The notes: generated by a model not told the origin, from the letters alone. Counted from the first letter of the stretch, positions 24,765 through 37,412 are shown. The stretch: DNA of 64,000 bases from Kryptolebias marmoratus (GCF_001649575.2 NC_051437.1:16521507-16585506); one strand, 5' to 3'. A program made the numbers and translations.

Positions 24765-27700
24765 ATGTGGCTTCTCGAGGTCTTCGCTGTGATGTGTGAG
24801 TTTTTAGCTGTTTTAGTCTATTTTTTTATGATTCAAATAAGCTATTTTTGCATATATACTCCATTTCTCATTGAGCGTTTCTCTATATTTGTTTTGACAG
24901 ATTTGGCTGCTGTTTGTGTAGCTCAGGATAATACTGGTAGGAAAACAAGCCTAACAACGAGCTACATTCAACGTATTGCACTGATCTGATAGTCTGAAGC
25001 CCGATTGGCCTTCTAACATGTTTTTCTGTCGACTAAAAGTGTTCACATCGCAACCGACCTGACATGTGTGGTGGTGACCTATTTTATTATTGTATTTTGT
25101 ACGTTACAAGTTTTTTTTAATCATGTTGGTATCTGACCGGAGCAGCGTACAGGAACTAAACATGAGGAACATGAAGTACTTTATTGTCATGAGTTTGGCA
25201 GTTACAACAACTAGACGCCAACATGTGCAAGTGCTCCCTTATGTAAACCTCATGTTTTTTATGCTTCATATCCAATCAGGTCATTTGGTCCATCTTTATA
25301 GTATAACGACATCTATTTTTCTGTGGTTGCTGCTGTTTGGCCTTCAAAATCGTTTAACCAAATGACGCCCGGTTTAGGGCTGCGAGACCGCAACACTCAC
25401 TTGCATTTTTTCACAAGATGCATTCAAATACATTGTTGTTTATGAGTTAGTATCAAACAAAGATGATTAAACACTGATTTCTAACTTTGACTCCATCAGC
25501 TGTAGCCTTAATGAAGCTTTAATGTTAGGTTTTACCGGTGTTGCAGTTCAAATACACCATTCAGATGTAGATAAAGCAAAAATCCTGGGTGTTCTAATCT
25601 GAATTTTGCTCTTCCAGCATCCACCCAATCCACTCCTCCGCCAACAACTGTCTATGGTGAGAACTTAACCTTAAATGTTGTATCAAACTGAAATATTTTT
25701 ACAAAGAGCATTTACACTGTAAAACGTCTTATATTAGCTTTGAAGTCTGAAAGAGCTTGGTGAATATTTGGTAAGAAATAATTTGGCACGGATGGGATCA
25801 TTTAAAGACCACTCCTGTCATTTTCTTTTTGCAATGCGACATGTAAACTACGTTCTTTAATGCTTTACATTTTCAGTGCCTCCAAAACCTGTTCTGGAGC
25901 TAAAGTCAGGCCGGCCAGATGTCTACACCAAAGAGAAAGTGGAGTTAGAGTGTAAAATCTCTGGCTCTGACTGGCTCATCACCTGGCAGAACAATGGCAC
26001 AAATGTTCAAAGTCCAGATTTGTCTGCGTCAGGAGATGGGTCTGTGCTCACAATTGCTTCAGCAACTACAGCTGATTCTGGAAATTATGTTTGTCTTGGA
26101 AAGCACAAAACAAGAAATGTTGACACCGAATCTAGTAACTCGCATTCAATTAGTGTTACTGGTGAGTTTTTTGTTTTTTTTTCGTTCTGAATTGCAAACA
26201 AGTCCAATCTCATTACGGCTCCAAGTTTTTTTCTTTGTATCTGAGGTCAATGTGATGCATTTTTCCAGAACCACCAATACCAACTCTGAATCGGCTGTCA
26301 CACTGGTCAGACGTGTTTGTAGGTGAATCAGTGAAGTTCAGCTGCGAAGTGAGCAACCCTGATTGGACGTTCACCTGGTACAGAGACACAACTGATCTGC
26401 ATAAAGAGGGACCACAGCTCCATTTCACATCAGTTACTAAAGCTGATCAGGGACAGTATGCCTGTAAAGTTAAACTTAAATCCAGAGCTGTGTACTCTGA
26501 ATTCAGCAAACCAGCTGATTTGACTGTCAATGGTGAGTTTTATGGTTTGTAGCAATTCAGACTATGAAGGCTTCTATTAGTGTAAACTACAGAAATAATC
26601 TCTGAGGAAACCTCCTCTTATCTGTGTTTTTGCAAAGCTACATGTAAACTACACTCTTTCATATTTTACACATCAATGCATCCAGTACCTTTTCTGGAGC
26701 TAAAGTCAAACCAGCCAGAAAAGATTCCCGACATTTTTCTTTGCTATAACACTTTGTTTTTCTGTCTAAAAGAAATGGTCTAATTTCGTCTCTTTATTTA
26801 ATTTCCCTTTGGGATTAATAAAGTGTTTTTGAATTGAATTGAATTTAAGACTCCTTTCCTCAAAAGCCCATTGTGAAAAGTTCCCCTTTTCTTTTTTCTT
26901 TTTTTTACAGAAAACAAGCCTAAGCCCACTGTGACACGAAGTTTATCCTTTAACCCGATGTACCCTGGAGAATCGATCACCTTCACCTGTGCTGTCGGGG
27001 TGTCCACTGGATGGGAATATGTGTGGTACCATAACGGAAAGGAAATTCATTCACCCAGCAATGATACTTATAGTATACCTTCTTTAGCTATTTCTAACAG
27101 TGGAGAATACTACTGTAAAGCCAAGAGAGGTGAAACTCCATTCTACACTGAGAAGAGTGATACTTTAACTCTGCAGGTCTCTGGTAAGCACATATAAATG
27201 CTTCATAATTTTTTTTAGTTACACTACAAGACAATGTCATTCACATTTATTTACATGAGATGGTGTGTGTTTTTTAATAAATATATAACTTTTTTGTCAG
27301 TAGATTGTATGCATTTGATTTAGCATTTATTATAAATTTGACTTATTACATATGTAGCAGATAAAAGAAAGGTGCACTTATTTTTTCCACTGTTTAAGTT
27401 CTTGTTAGAAGAGCTATGTTATGGATCTTAATAGATCCATAACAGATTGAATAGTATGGTAAATCAAATATATTTAGATTATTTTTAGTTTGTTTTCACC
27501 CTTATTATTTATCAGATCTCAAAAGCTGAGGGCTAACTCTGTCATAACATTACCATTAAATTGTCCAGATTTTATTACAAAATTTAAAACAGTCAAGATC
27601 AAAAAACGAAATATAAATCAACACAACGCATATAAATTTAAATGTGTTAAAGTTAAAGATGTCTTTGTGTATATGTATAATTTCAGACCCGCCAAAACCT

Positions 27701-30700
27701 GCTATAAAACCGAAGACAAAGTGGTTAGATATGTTCGAAACTGAAGCAGTGGAGTTCAGCTGCGAAGTGAGCAACTCTAGCTGGACGTTCTCCTGGAAAA
27801 AAGATAACACTGAACTGCCTGAAGAGGGATCATCGCTCAAAATCCCATCTGTTACTGCAGCCGATGCAGGACAGTATTCCTGTAGAGCTCACCTGAAATC
27901 CAGAAGAGTCGCCTCTGAATTCAGCAACACAGCTGATGTAACAGTTCATCGTAAGTTTCCTGCTTTTTGTACAGTACTGCACAAACTTCACAATAATCTA
28001 GATATTTTAAAAAAAAACTACAGTACACAAACATAACAGTAAAATTAGTGTTGAAAAGAATATGACATTGTTTATGTCAGACCTGGTAAAATCACTTCAA
28101 CAATCTCCTGCTATCTTGATGAGGCTTTTTAGGGTATATAATACCAAATCTAAATGATTGACAAAAATCATTTTTAAGTTTTTGTATCTGTGTAAAGTTC
28201 AACTTTTCAAATTAAGAGGTGTTGATACAGTATGCCGTGGCAAATCTCATAATTTGCATTTGCTGGCCTGTGCACTAGATGGGATTATATGTGGTTTCAT
28301 AATGGAACAGAAATTCAGTCTAATATATAATAACATAATGTATGTGTCTAATATAATATGGCAAAAGCCTGTATAATACTCGCTCTAAAAAAAATCTGAA
28401 TAGTATTTAGGACTACTAAAATAAATGGATTTTTGTGAAAGAAAAGACTAGCCTTTTTGCTTAAAAGGCTTTATAGCACATCTTTTTAATAACAGTTCAG
28501 ATTTTTTTGTTAGCTCTTGTTTCTTCAAGCCTCCTTCAACACAAGAATCCATGTAAACTCAATGTAGCACAAGATAGGTTTGTGTCAGTTGTATGTTATC
28601 TATCGGAAGCTTTCAGGACATTTTAAATCCTGAAATTAGAAATAAAAATGTAACATTTGAAGTTCTAAATTACCTTTGTTACTGTAAAGCTCACACACAT
28701 TATAGGAACAGCATCAGAAGAAGAGAAAGCCTTTGGCTTAGCTTTTAAGTAAAAAAGGTTTTGGAAAAAAAAATTAGTGTCACTGATACAGTAGCTTAAT
28801 GCCAAGGCCTGCATCTTTGTCGAGGCATATTTTCAATCACAGACTGTGATACAGGTGAGGAGCAAGTGTCAAGAGGAATTAGGAATAAGGTAAAGCGTTA
28901 GTGACTTCTGTAGCCTAAATTTCATTTTCTCATGAGTTGTTGACGAGCGCATCACTGACGTTCAGTCTCTTACACAACCTAGAAACATACTGAGAAATAT
29001 TGAGACTGCTTAAAAAACAAGCAAGACAAAACTGTTACAATAATTTCATGTTACTATTTTTTTAAAAGAAAACAGAAAACTTATACCAAAACCTTTTTAT
29101 TTGCCATTAGAGAATGATAAAAGGTAGTTGGCTAAATGTATGTTTCTTTTTAGCAGAAGAAGTGAAAATGCAAAAATAGAAAAAAACCTCCACCCTACAG
29201 TAACTCACAAACAGTTCCTTATTTGTAGGTGTGAAAAAAGCTCCTAATTTTATCATTACATTTTCTGCACATCTTTATATGTGCATACAGCTAAAACCAA
29301 AACCAAATGTTGACTTAAATTAGCTGCAAACATGTGCTAATGTCACACATGAACATCTTTCTGCTGTCCAACATTTAAAGTTATGAATGGGGTTTTCAGC
29401 TTTTCTGATGCCTGGAGTGCAATAAACATTTCCATTTCTTGTTTTGATCAGCTTCAGAACATTTAACGTGGTAAACACGTCTCACACAGTTCAGTTAGCA
29501 AAAATGGTTCTAGCAGGAAACTATGTGCAAGTAACAAAGATAGTTTTCTTTTGGAAGAATCGTTCGTTTTCTCTGGCTTTTAAGCCCTTTAACTTAGTAA
29601 ATTTTTACATTAGGGCTGCATGATATCAGAAAAACTTGTAATGTGTGTTATTATTGTGATGATAATATCAGTTGCAATCGTTTTTGACACTCACTTGTTT
29701 TTCTGTCATCTAAACCACATGTGGATATCAAAGCCAGTGAAAGGCCATGTGATTGAGCAGATATTATGAGCATTGAGAACATAATTCATGGTACTTTCAG
29801 TATAATGGCCTATAATTTATTGAAATCCAAGCAGCCCTTTGTGTTATTGTCATTGCACTCATTGATATTGGGATGAAGATAAATTTGAGATATATTGTGC
29901 AGACCTAATTTACATGCACAAAAACAGTTGGGACATTCTGTAAAATGTAAATAAGAAATAAAAATAGAATGCAATGATTTGCAAATTTTATGAATCCATA
30001 TTTTATTCAGAATTGAACACAGTAAACATATATCCATCCATCCATCCATCCACTCTGGATCGGGGGGAGCTGGTTCCTATGTCCAGCCATTAGTAAGCCT
30101 GTCAAATATTTAAAATAAGAATTTATACAATTTGGGGGTGGGGGGGAATAAGACGATTTTGAATTTTATGGCAGCAACACATCTCAAAACATTGGGACAG
30201 GAGCAACAAAAGACAAAATGGTACGAATAAGAAACAACAATTTAGGTTAAGTTGCAACAGGTAAGTATGAGGACTGTATAAAGAAGAGCATTCTAGAGAG
30301 GCTGGATCTCTCAGAAATAAGGATGTGCAGAGGTTCAGCAGTCTGAAAAACTGTGTGAACAGTTTCAGAATATTGGTCTTCAGTTCAGTTTGTAATATGA
30401 TTTCAAGAATCAGGAGAAATCTTTCTGCAAAATGATCAAGGCCAAAAGTCAATACTGGATGCTTGTGATCTTCAGGCCCTCAGGCAGCGCTGCATTAAAA
30501 GCAGACATGATTCTGTTATGGACACTTCCACACACAGAAATGCTGCTGTCTTCTTTGCACCAAAGCTCATTTAAAATGGATCAAGGCAAAGTGAAAAACG
30601 GTTCTGTAATCGTACAAAGCTAAATTAGAAGTTGTTTTTTGGAAACCCCAGATGCCACATCCTCTAAAGAGGAGAGGAACAATTCAGTCTGGTTTTTGTT

Positions 30701-33700
30701 CTCAGTTTGAAAACCTGAGAAAAAAAAAATATATATATATAAAGGTTTTAGAACCGCATACGTTCCCATCCAGCAAAAAATCCAGCAAAGACGACCCAAG
30801 ACTGCTGAACTTCTAAAAACCTACATCAAATAAAAAAGGGTCAACATTTCCCTCCAAAAACTCCAGCAGCTGGTCTCAGTTCTCAGCCATTGACAGGTCT
30901 TAAAAAAGGGATGCTTTGCAGTAGTAAACATGTCTTTTTTGAGACACGTCGCTGCCATCAAATTCAAAATTATCTCACTTTATTCAAAAATGTATGCAAT
31001 TTCATGGTTTCAACGTTTGATTTGTTTATTATGTTCCATTGTGAATAAAATGTGGATTTATGCAATTTGCAAATCATTGAATTTCTTTTTAGTTGCATTT
31101 TACACAAAATCCCAACTTTGAAGATGATAAAAAGGAAAACAAGTGTAAAAAAGGTAACAGAAAGCTGAGTAGAGTGACAGAAACAGCTTATCCAACACAC
31201 AATACATAACACGCTTAAGTTTAAAACTGAACAACTGAAACTTAACCTTAGAAATAGATTCAAATTAGGTACCCTAAGAAAAAAGTATGAGAACAGATGT
31301 GAGTATTATTACTCTTTCATGGGGGACTAAATCTGTCTCAACAAGACGCAATCTCTACATTTAAAAGATAATAACTGCTGCTTAGAGATAACCCTGTCTA
31401 TTCTGGTTTGAAAATTATCACTGAAAAAAATAAATAAAAACAGAATAAACAATTTTTCCAAGTTTTTAATGAAAAACTCAATATCTTTCAGCTTTCTTAC
31501 ATATACATTATTTATATTATTAATAAAACTCTGAAAAGAAATATGCTGAAAGAGCTTGGTGAATATTTGGTAAGAAATAATTTGGCACGGATGGGATCAT
31601 TTAAAGACCACTCCTGTCATTTTCTTTTTGCAATGCGACATGTAAACTACGTTCTTTAATGCTTTACATTTTCAGTGCCTCCAAAACCTGTTCTGGAGCT
31701 AAAGTCAGGCCGGCCAGATGTCTACACCAAAGAGAAAGTGGAGTTAGAGTGTAAAATCTCTGGCTCTGACTGGCTCATCACCTGGCAGAACAATGGCACA
31801 AATGTTCAAAGTCCAGATTTGTCTGCGTCAGGAGATGGGTCTGTGCTCACAATTGCTTCAGCAACTACAGCTGATTCTGGAAATTATGTTTGTCTTGGAA
31901 AGCACAAAACAAGAAATGTTGACACCGAATCTAGTAACTCGCATTCAATTAGTGTTACTGGTGAGTTTTTTGTTTTTTTTTCGTTCTGAATTGCAAACAA
32001 GTCCAATCTCATTACGGCTCCAAGTTTTTTTCTTTGTATCTGAGGTCAATGTGATGCATTTTTCCAGAACCACCAATACCAACTCTGAATCGGCTGTCAC
32101 ACTGGTCAGACGTGTTTGTAGGTGAATCAGTGAAGTTCAGCTGCGAAGTGAGCAACCCTGATTGGACGTTCACCTGGTACAGAGACACAACTGATCTGCA
32201 TAAAGAGGGACCACAGCTCCATTTCACATCAGTTACTAAAGCTGATCAGGGACAGTATGCCTGTAAAGTTAAACTTAAATCCAGAGCTGTGTACTCTGAA
32301 TTCAGCAAACCAGCTGATTTGACTGTCAATGGTGAGTTTTATGGTTTGTAGCAATTCAGACTATGAAGGCTTCTATTAGTGTAAACTACAGAAATAATCT
32401 CTGAGGAAACCTCCTCTTATCTGTGTTTTTGCAAAGCTACATGTAAACTACACTCTTTCATATTTTACACATCAATGCATCCAGTACCTTTTCTGGAGCT
32501 AAAGTCAAACCAGCCAGAAAAGATTCCCGACATTTTTCTTTGCTATAACACTTTGTTTTTCTGTCTAAAAGAAATGGTCTAATTTCGTCTCTTTATTTAA
32601 TTTCCCTTTGGGATTAATAAAGTGTTTTTGAATTGAATTGAATTTAAGACTCCTTTCCTCAAAAGCCCATTGTGAAAAGTTCCCCTTTTCTTTTTTCTTT
32701 TTTTTACAGAAAACAAGCCTAAGCCCACTGTGACACGAAGTTTATCCTTTAACCCGATGTACCCTGGAGAATCGATCACCTTCACCTGTGCTGTCGGGGT
32801 GTCCACTGGATGGGAATATGTGTGGTACCATAACGGAAAGGAAATTCATTCACCCAGCAATGATACTTATAGTATACCTTCTTTAGCTATTTCTAACAGT
32901 GGAGAATACTACTGTAAAGCCAAGAGAGGTGAAACTCCATTCTACACTGAGAAGAGTGATACTTTAACTCTGCAGGTCTCTGGTAAGCACATATAAATGC
33001 TTCATAATTTTTTTTAGTTACACTACAAGACAATGTCATTCACATTTATTTACGTGAGTTGGTGTGTGTTTTTTGATAAATATATAACTTTTTTGTCAGT
33101 AGATTGTATGCATTTGATTTAGCATTTAATTATAAATTTGATTTATTACATGTGTAGCAGATAAAAGAAAGATTTTTTTTTTCCCATTTTCCCACTGCCT
33201 TTTAAAGCCTTGGAGGGTGTTTCAGCTTCAGAGCACAAGAGAGCTTCCTTTTTTTTTTGTCTGCATTTTCTGCTTAAACAGGATGTTGTGGTGTAGCATT
33301 AGTCTCAGAGGGACGCCTCAGTGCGGGCAATGTACGCACATAGGCGGAGTTCTTTTAGGAAAGATGAGGTGATTTGTACAAGAGGGTGGAAGTGACAGAA
33401 GATGACAGCAAGGAAATGGTGATGTCTATAAACTGCAACAAGAAGGGCTAAGTCTATAGGTGGACATTTAAAGTTGATTTGATTAAGAACACCTCTTATG
33501 TGATAAATCCGGAACCAAATTATTTATTTGTCTTTTACAACATGAGGTCTGCCATTTATCATTTCAGGAAAGTCCCTCACTGGGGCGGGGGCGAAACAAA
33601 GAAGAAATAAGATAAAGATTGAGAACTGAAATTTAGAATAGTAGAAGTGATGAAATGCATGGCATGGATGAACTTGATGTACTTAGTGTTTGAATGTTTA

Positions 33701-36700
33701 ACGCTGGTGGTGTCGTCCACAGAATACTATGTGATCTCCTCATCGTTCAAGTTCAGTTCAGATCAGATTTTAACCCTTGTCTTTTATTTGACCTTTATGT
33801 GTACGTTATCAGTCTGCATCAGTCTGTAGAGGATGTTAGCAAGCTTGCTTACGACATAAAAAAGGTTGCTAGCTTAAGACCAACATGCGTCTTTGTCACC
33901 TCTATTTTTGTTACTTTTATACATCTTAGATTTGTCTACAATAAGAAATATGAAATGGTGTTCACATGCCACTACTTCGAACTACAAGATCTTAACCTTT
34001 TTCAGAAAATATCTTGAACCTAACTTTACATAACAAACTGACTAAAGCAGTTTTAGGTGCGACCCTACAGAAGTGACTTGTAAAATTTTTTTTCCTCATC
34101 AGAAATCCCTGTTCCGAAACTGAACAATGTAACCCAGTGGCTGGATTTGTTCCCCACTGAGACTGCCAAGTTGAGATGTCAGATGCAGGGAAGCGATATG
34201 TGGACATTTACCTGGTACAGAAACACAAGGGAGGTCAAGGCTGATGACACTGTGAATATCGAAAACAATGGAAAGACTCTTTCCATAAAGTCTGCTTCAG
34301 CCTCACACCGTGGAAACTACACATGCTCAGGAAAACTGACAGACAGATCTGTCGGCAGCAACAAAAGCTCCAAACTCATGCTTCATGTCTATGGTAAGAT
34401 ATATTTTAGACAGGATTTTTTTAGTTCAATTTGTTATTGAACTGACAGTGGTAAGAAGGAACTACTTTTACCTGAAAAGTTCAACTTAAAAAAAAAACAA
34501 AAAAACATCTTATTCACTCCCTTTCCTGTGTTGTGCAATGATGCAATACCATGTTCACATCTTTTAAGTGTTGTTTGAAGTTACAGCAAATTTAATTAGT
34601 TGGAATTTGTACAAACTTTCAGCCCAGATACTCTAGCAACAGATAAAACATCTCCAAAAAACCAGTGCTCCCAACACGAAACCCAAGTAAAATCAGCTTA
34701 AGATCAACAGATTTTACAAACCCCTAAAATAACTTTATTAAACAGGTTTCATTTTCTAAATCTATATCCATGTTGTAGTTTATGCAAGTTAAAAACGTCA
34801 TTTGAAAGCTGACTGCTTCTTTAAATAAAAGACCAAAATTTCTGTTTTTGTCACTGTGGTAAGACAGTACTGTAGGGCAGAAAATGATTTTTGCACTGAA
34901 CATTGGTTAAAGGTCATTGTTTTCTGAAACCGAGTTATTTTAACTGCTGTTTAACTTCTTCTTTGTGATTACGATCAACTCTCAGATGCCAAACCCACAG
35001 CTGCGCTGATGCAAGATCCCAAACACAATTTGATGCACACTGGCGATTCGGTCTCCTTCAGCTGTCACATCAGCGTCTCCTCTGGATGGGGTTACCTCTG
35101 GGAGAAAGATGGAAGACCCCTTCAAGCATCTGGAAACCAACTCAATATTAGTTCTGTTAAAAAAGAAGATTCTGGATCATATAAGTGTCAAGTTAAAAGA
35201 GGAAAAGATGAACTCTTCAAGTCAGAGCCAAGCCAAGTAGTGGAACTTGAAGTTGAGGGTGTGTTTTCTTTTTTTTTTTATTATTCTCTCACCTCCTTTA
35301 TTTCATCTGTGGTTGAACGTGTATCACAGTTAGCATTGTGTTTGCTGCAGAGCGTCCACAGGCAAGTTTGGTCCTGTTAACTGGCTGGTCAGAGGTCTTC
35401 GCCACTGATAGCTTGGTGCTCAAGTGTGAAGTAGAGGACAAGACATACACGTGGAACTACACATGGTAATACCTCTACTGAGAAAAAATCTCCTACTATC
35501 TTAAAAAAAAGATCTGTGCTTAAAAATGCAATCTTTAAAATAAAATTAAAAACAGGTTCAGAGAGGAGAAACTGCTCAATCTGACGCCCTCAGAGAAACA
35601 TATTGTCACACCCCAGGCCAACCCCGAGCAGGGCCACTACACCTGCCAGGGGATCCGCAACGAGAGGCCATTTTATTCAAGAACAAGTGAGCCCTTCAAG
35701 ACCAAGAACCTTCGTGAGTATGACAAAGATGTCTGAGTTATGAATATGGTACCCAGCGAATGTTATCATTGTGTATTTTCATTTTCTGTGTGTATCTTTA
35801 ACTTGTAGTTTTAAAGAGGAGAGTTCTTCTGTCCATCTCAGGCTGCCTCTTCTTTGGCATCATTGCCGTCTTCCTCGGATGCATTGCCTGTAGAGTTTTC
35901 CGCAAACCAGGTCTGGCTTTAATTTGTGATTTTGAAGCTGTACAATTACAAATTAGCCATTTTATTTTTTACCTGATCCCTTGGATTTAGGAAGGTGATT
36001 GTTTAGCTGTTTAGCTGTGCACCTTTAATGCTTCGGTTTGCAGGCAGCTGCGTTCAGTTATTTGTCTCTGTGCAGTACACATCCTACACCACAAACAGAG
36101 CAGCAGAGTAGGAAGTAGCTGTTGGAGTCAAGAGGTTATCTGAGGTTTAGATGTGACACCCGTTTTATCTTAAATTTGAGCACTAAAGCCCACATTGAGG
36201 TGGTGTCTATTATCTTTCTGTTCTTGACTCACAGCTGCTGATGGGAAGCCAGAAGAGCCCAACCTGTTTCTTACCATGGCTCAGTTAAAGGACAGTACCA
36301 GTAAGTCGACCCCACCTCTGGTGGTTTTAACACGTTTGATCATTCTTTATGCTGAAAATAGATTTTAACCAGAGTTTCGTTATCAGTTATCTTTGGTAAT
36401 ACTTTGTGAAAATACCCTCTGACACATTAAATTGGTAGTCAGAGTTTAATAGGTCTGCATTAAGGTTTTTGAAATGGTTTTGTTCTTTTTTCGCAGATGC
36501 ACCCTGTCCGTTGGTTGAGTATATCACTGATGCAGATCTGAACCCACCACAAAAAGGTAAAATAAACAAACAAACAAACCAAAAAGGAAATACAGAGAAT
36601 GGAAAGAGTTAACCTAACCTCTTAGGACCTGGCATCCACATATGTTGACATCACATTTTGCTTAGCATTCCTTGATTCACATGGAGTGAATCAGCCCAAA

Positions 36701-37412
36701 TAGCAAAGAGAAAATAAAAATGCATGCCATGCGAGAGTTTGTCTTAGGAGGTAAGACTTAATCTTAGATTCAAGATGGCTTCCACAGCCACTTGACCTTA
36801 AAAAAAAGACTCCGATTGCTTTAAATCAGTCAATTTTACATTTTGTAATAAAATTTGGTGTGGTGGTAGCTGAGAGTAATTCACAACACATGCTCTAAGT
36901 GTGACATTGTGAGATTGCGTATTACAGTATTACCAAGATTTGACCCAAACAGCTACAAACCTGTCATTTGTCAACACAAGATGATCTTAGTCCAAAACTC
37001 TGATCATGAAAGGTGGCGGGCGATATGCATTCCTTCAAAGATTCCAAGTTTACCAAAAAGATTCCAGTTAAACCAAGATTCTTGATCACATTAACTAAAT
37101 AAATTAACTGAGTGGTAAAGTCAACTGAGAAGGATTTAACATTAGAAATGTGCACTTTGTATCTCACCTGTTGTGCAGAGGGTGAGGAAGACGAGACAGT
37201 CTGCAGTGAAACAACACCCTTACCAGTATCTACACAGGAGGAACAAGGTGACGCATTTAAATTACAAACACGACTCGGCAATGAGCACTGTGATGCTGCT
37301 GCAGTTACTTTAAAACACTAAACATTTCTGACACATCTTGCTTGCAGCTGTGACCACCAACAGCCAGGGAACAACAGAAAACGGCGGTGGAATGGTTTCC
37401 TTTCAGCACTAA
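24765..37412 (+). CDS. Fc-receptor-like multi-Ig transmembrane receptor
   Basis: Type I immune-type receptor. Exons: signal peptide 24765-24795 and 24901-24936 (MWLLEVFAVM..LAAVCVA); Thr/Pro linker 25618-25656; Ig 25877-26161, 26269-26532, 26911-27183, 27687-27950; a second identical set 31676-31960, 32068-32331, 32710-32982; Ig 34103-34393, 34986-35258; split Ig 35351-35465 plus 35556-35713; TM 35809-35910; tail 36235-36300, 36497-36556, 37179-37247, 37348-37412. Each Ig exon has the Cys, Trp, Tyr-x-Cys pattern and is phase 1-1, as in FCRL/CD22-type genes. Predicted length is 1070 aa with both sets, 796 with one. The TM (VLLSISGCLFFGIIAVFLG) has no charged residue. The tail tyrosine context is VEYITD, which is not a canonical ITIM. 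AATAAA lies at 37912-37917. Ligand and orthology are unknown; Fc-receptor-like is the closest family by domain sequence. Confidence 0.85.
26621..26730 (+). pseudogene. Relic of a first-type Ig exon
   Basis: CTACATGTAAACTACACTCT followed by CTTTTCTGGAGCTAAAGTCA is clearly related to the intron/exon border of the Ig exon at 25877. Only the start of the domain remains and the acceptor AG has decayed. The same relic sits in copy B at 32420-32529. Confidence 0.75.
26797..26846 (+). repeat. Retroposon tail inside Ig repeat A
   Basis: TTTCCCTTTGGGATTAATAA, GTGTTTTT, then GAATT repeats. It is the same element tail as at 23510-23566 and is duplicated in copy B at 32596-32645. Confidence 0.7.
28221..28320 (+). 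pseudogene. Relic of a third-type Ig exon
   Basis: GGGATTATATGTGGTTTCAT and GGAACAGAAATTC match the middle of the Ig exon at 26911 (which encodes GWEYVWYHNGKEIHS) with substitutions. No complete domain, reading frame or splice pair remains. It follows the fourth Ig exon (27687-27950), as expected for a decayed duplication unit. Confidence 0.7.
29609..29911. mobile_element. Short inverted-repeat transposon (MITE-like)
   Basis: The left end TTAGGGCTGCATGATAT and right end ATATTGTGCAGACCTAAT form imperfect terminal inverted repeats around AT-rich sequence with GATATTG motifs. There is no ORF. It is a common kind of fish MITE and lies in the long receptor intron. Confidence 0.6.
29935..31118 (+). 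mobile_element. Decayed Tc1/mariner-type transposon
   Basis: About 100-bp terminal inverted repeats: left CAGTTGGGACATTCTGTAAA.., right TTGCATTTTACACAAAATCC.. in inverse orientation, both containing the ATGATTTGCAAAT core. The interior keeps transposase-derived segments in + orientation (about 30420-30720) recognisable as Tc1-like, with frameshifts, stops and large deletions, so it cannot be autonomous. A (TCCA)n stretch at 30031-30050 interrupts the left end. It lies in the intron between Ig exons 27950 and 31676. Confidence 0.85.
31546..33170 (+). repeat. Direct repeat, copy B (three Ig exons)
   Basis: Second copy of 25747-27370, offset 5799 bases. Its Ig exons are 31676-31960, 32068-32331 and 32710-32982, all intact and in frame. 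The left edge is abrupt, while the right edge grades into diverged sequence. Confidence 0.95.
33171..34102 (+). other. Receptor intron 3' of repeat B
   Basis: No exon, relic or known repeat was recognised between the end of duplicated sequence and the Ig exon at 34103. The short ORFs here do not resemble Ig domains. Confidence 0.6.
36770..37060. repeat. Dispersed repeat, related to 60100-60560
   Basis: CAAGATGGCTTCCACAGCCAC, GTGGTAGCTGAGAGTAATTCA and GCATTCCTTCAAAG correspond to similar runs at 60100-60560 (CAAGATGGCTGCCACAAC, TAGCTGAGAATCATTCACAA, CATTCCTTCAAGG). It is old and diverged and lies in a tail intron of the receptor. Confidence 0.55.

Larger units (their letters stand above)
25747..27370 (+). 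repeat. Direct repeat, copy A (three Ig exons)
   Basis: 25747-27254 matches 31546-33053 with no difference found on reading. 27255-27370 then matches 33054-33170 with five substitutions and one 1-base indel, after which similarity stops. The unit holds Ig exons 25877-26161, 26269-26532 and 26911-27183 of the receptor gene. Confidence 0.95.

Noticed and set aside
36497..36556. ITIM in the receptor tail (VEYITD)
   Set aside because: Position +3 is Asp, not Leu/Val/Ile, so the consensus fails.
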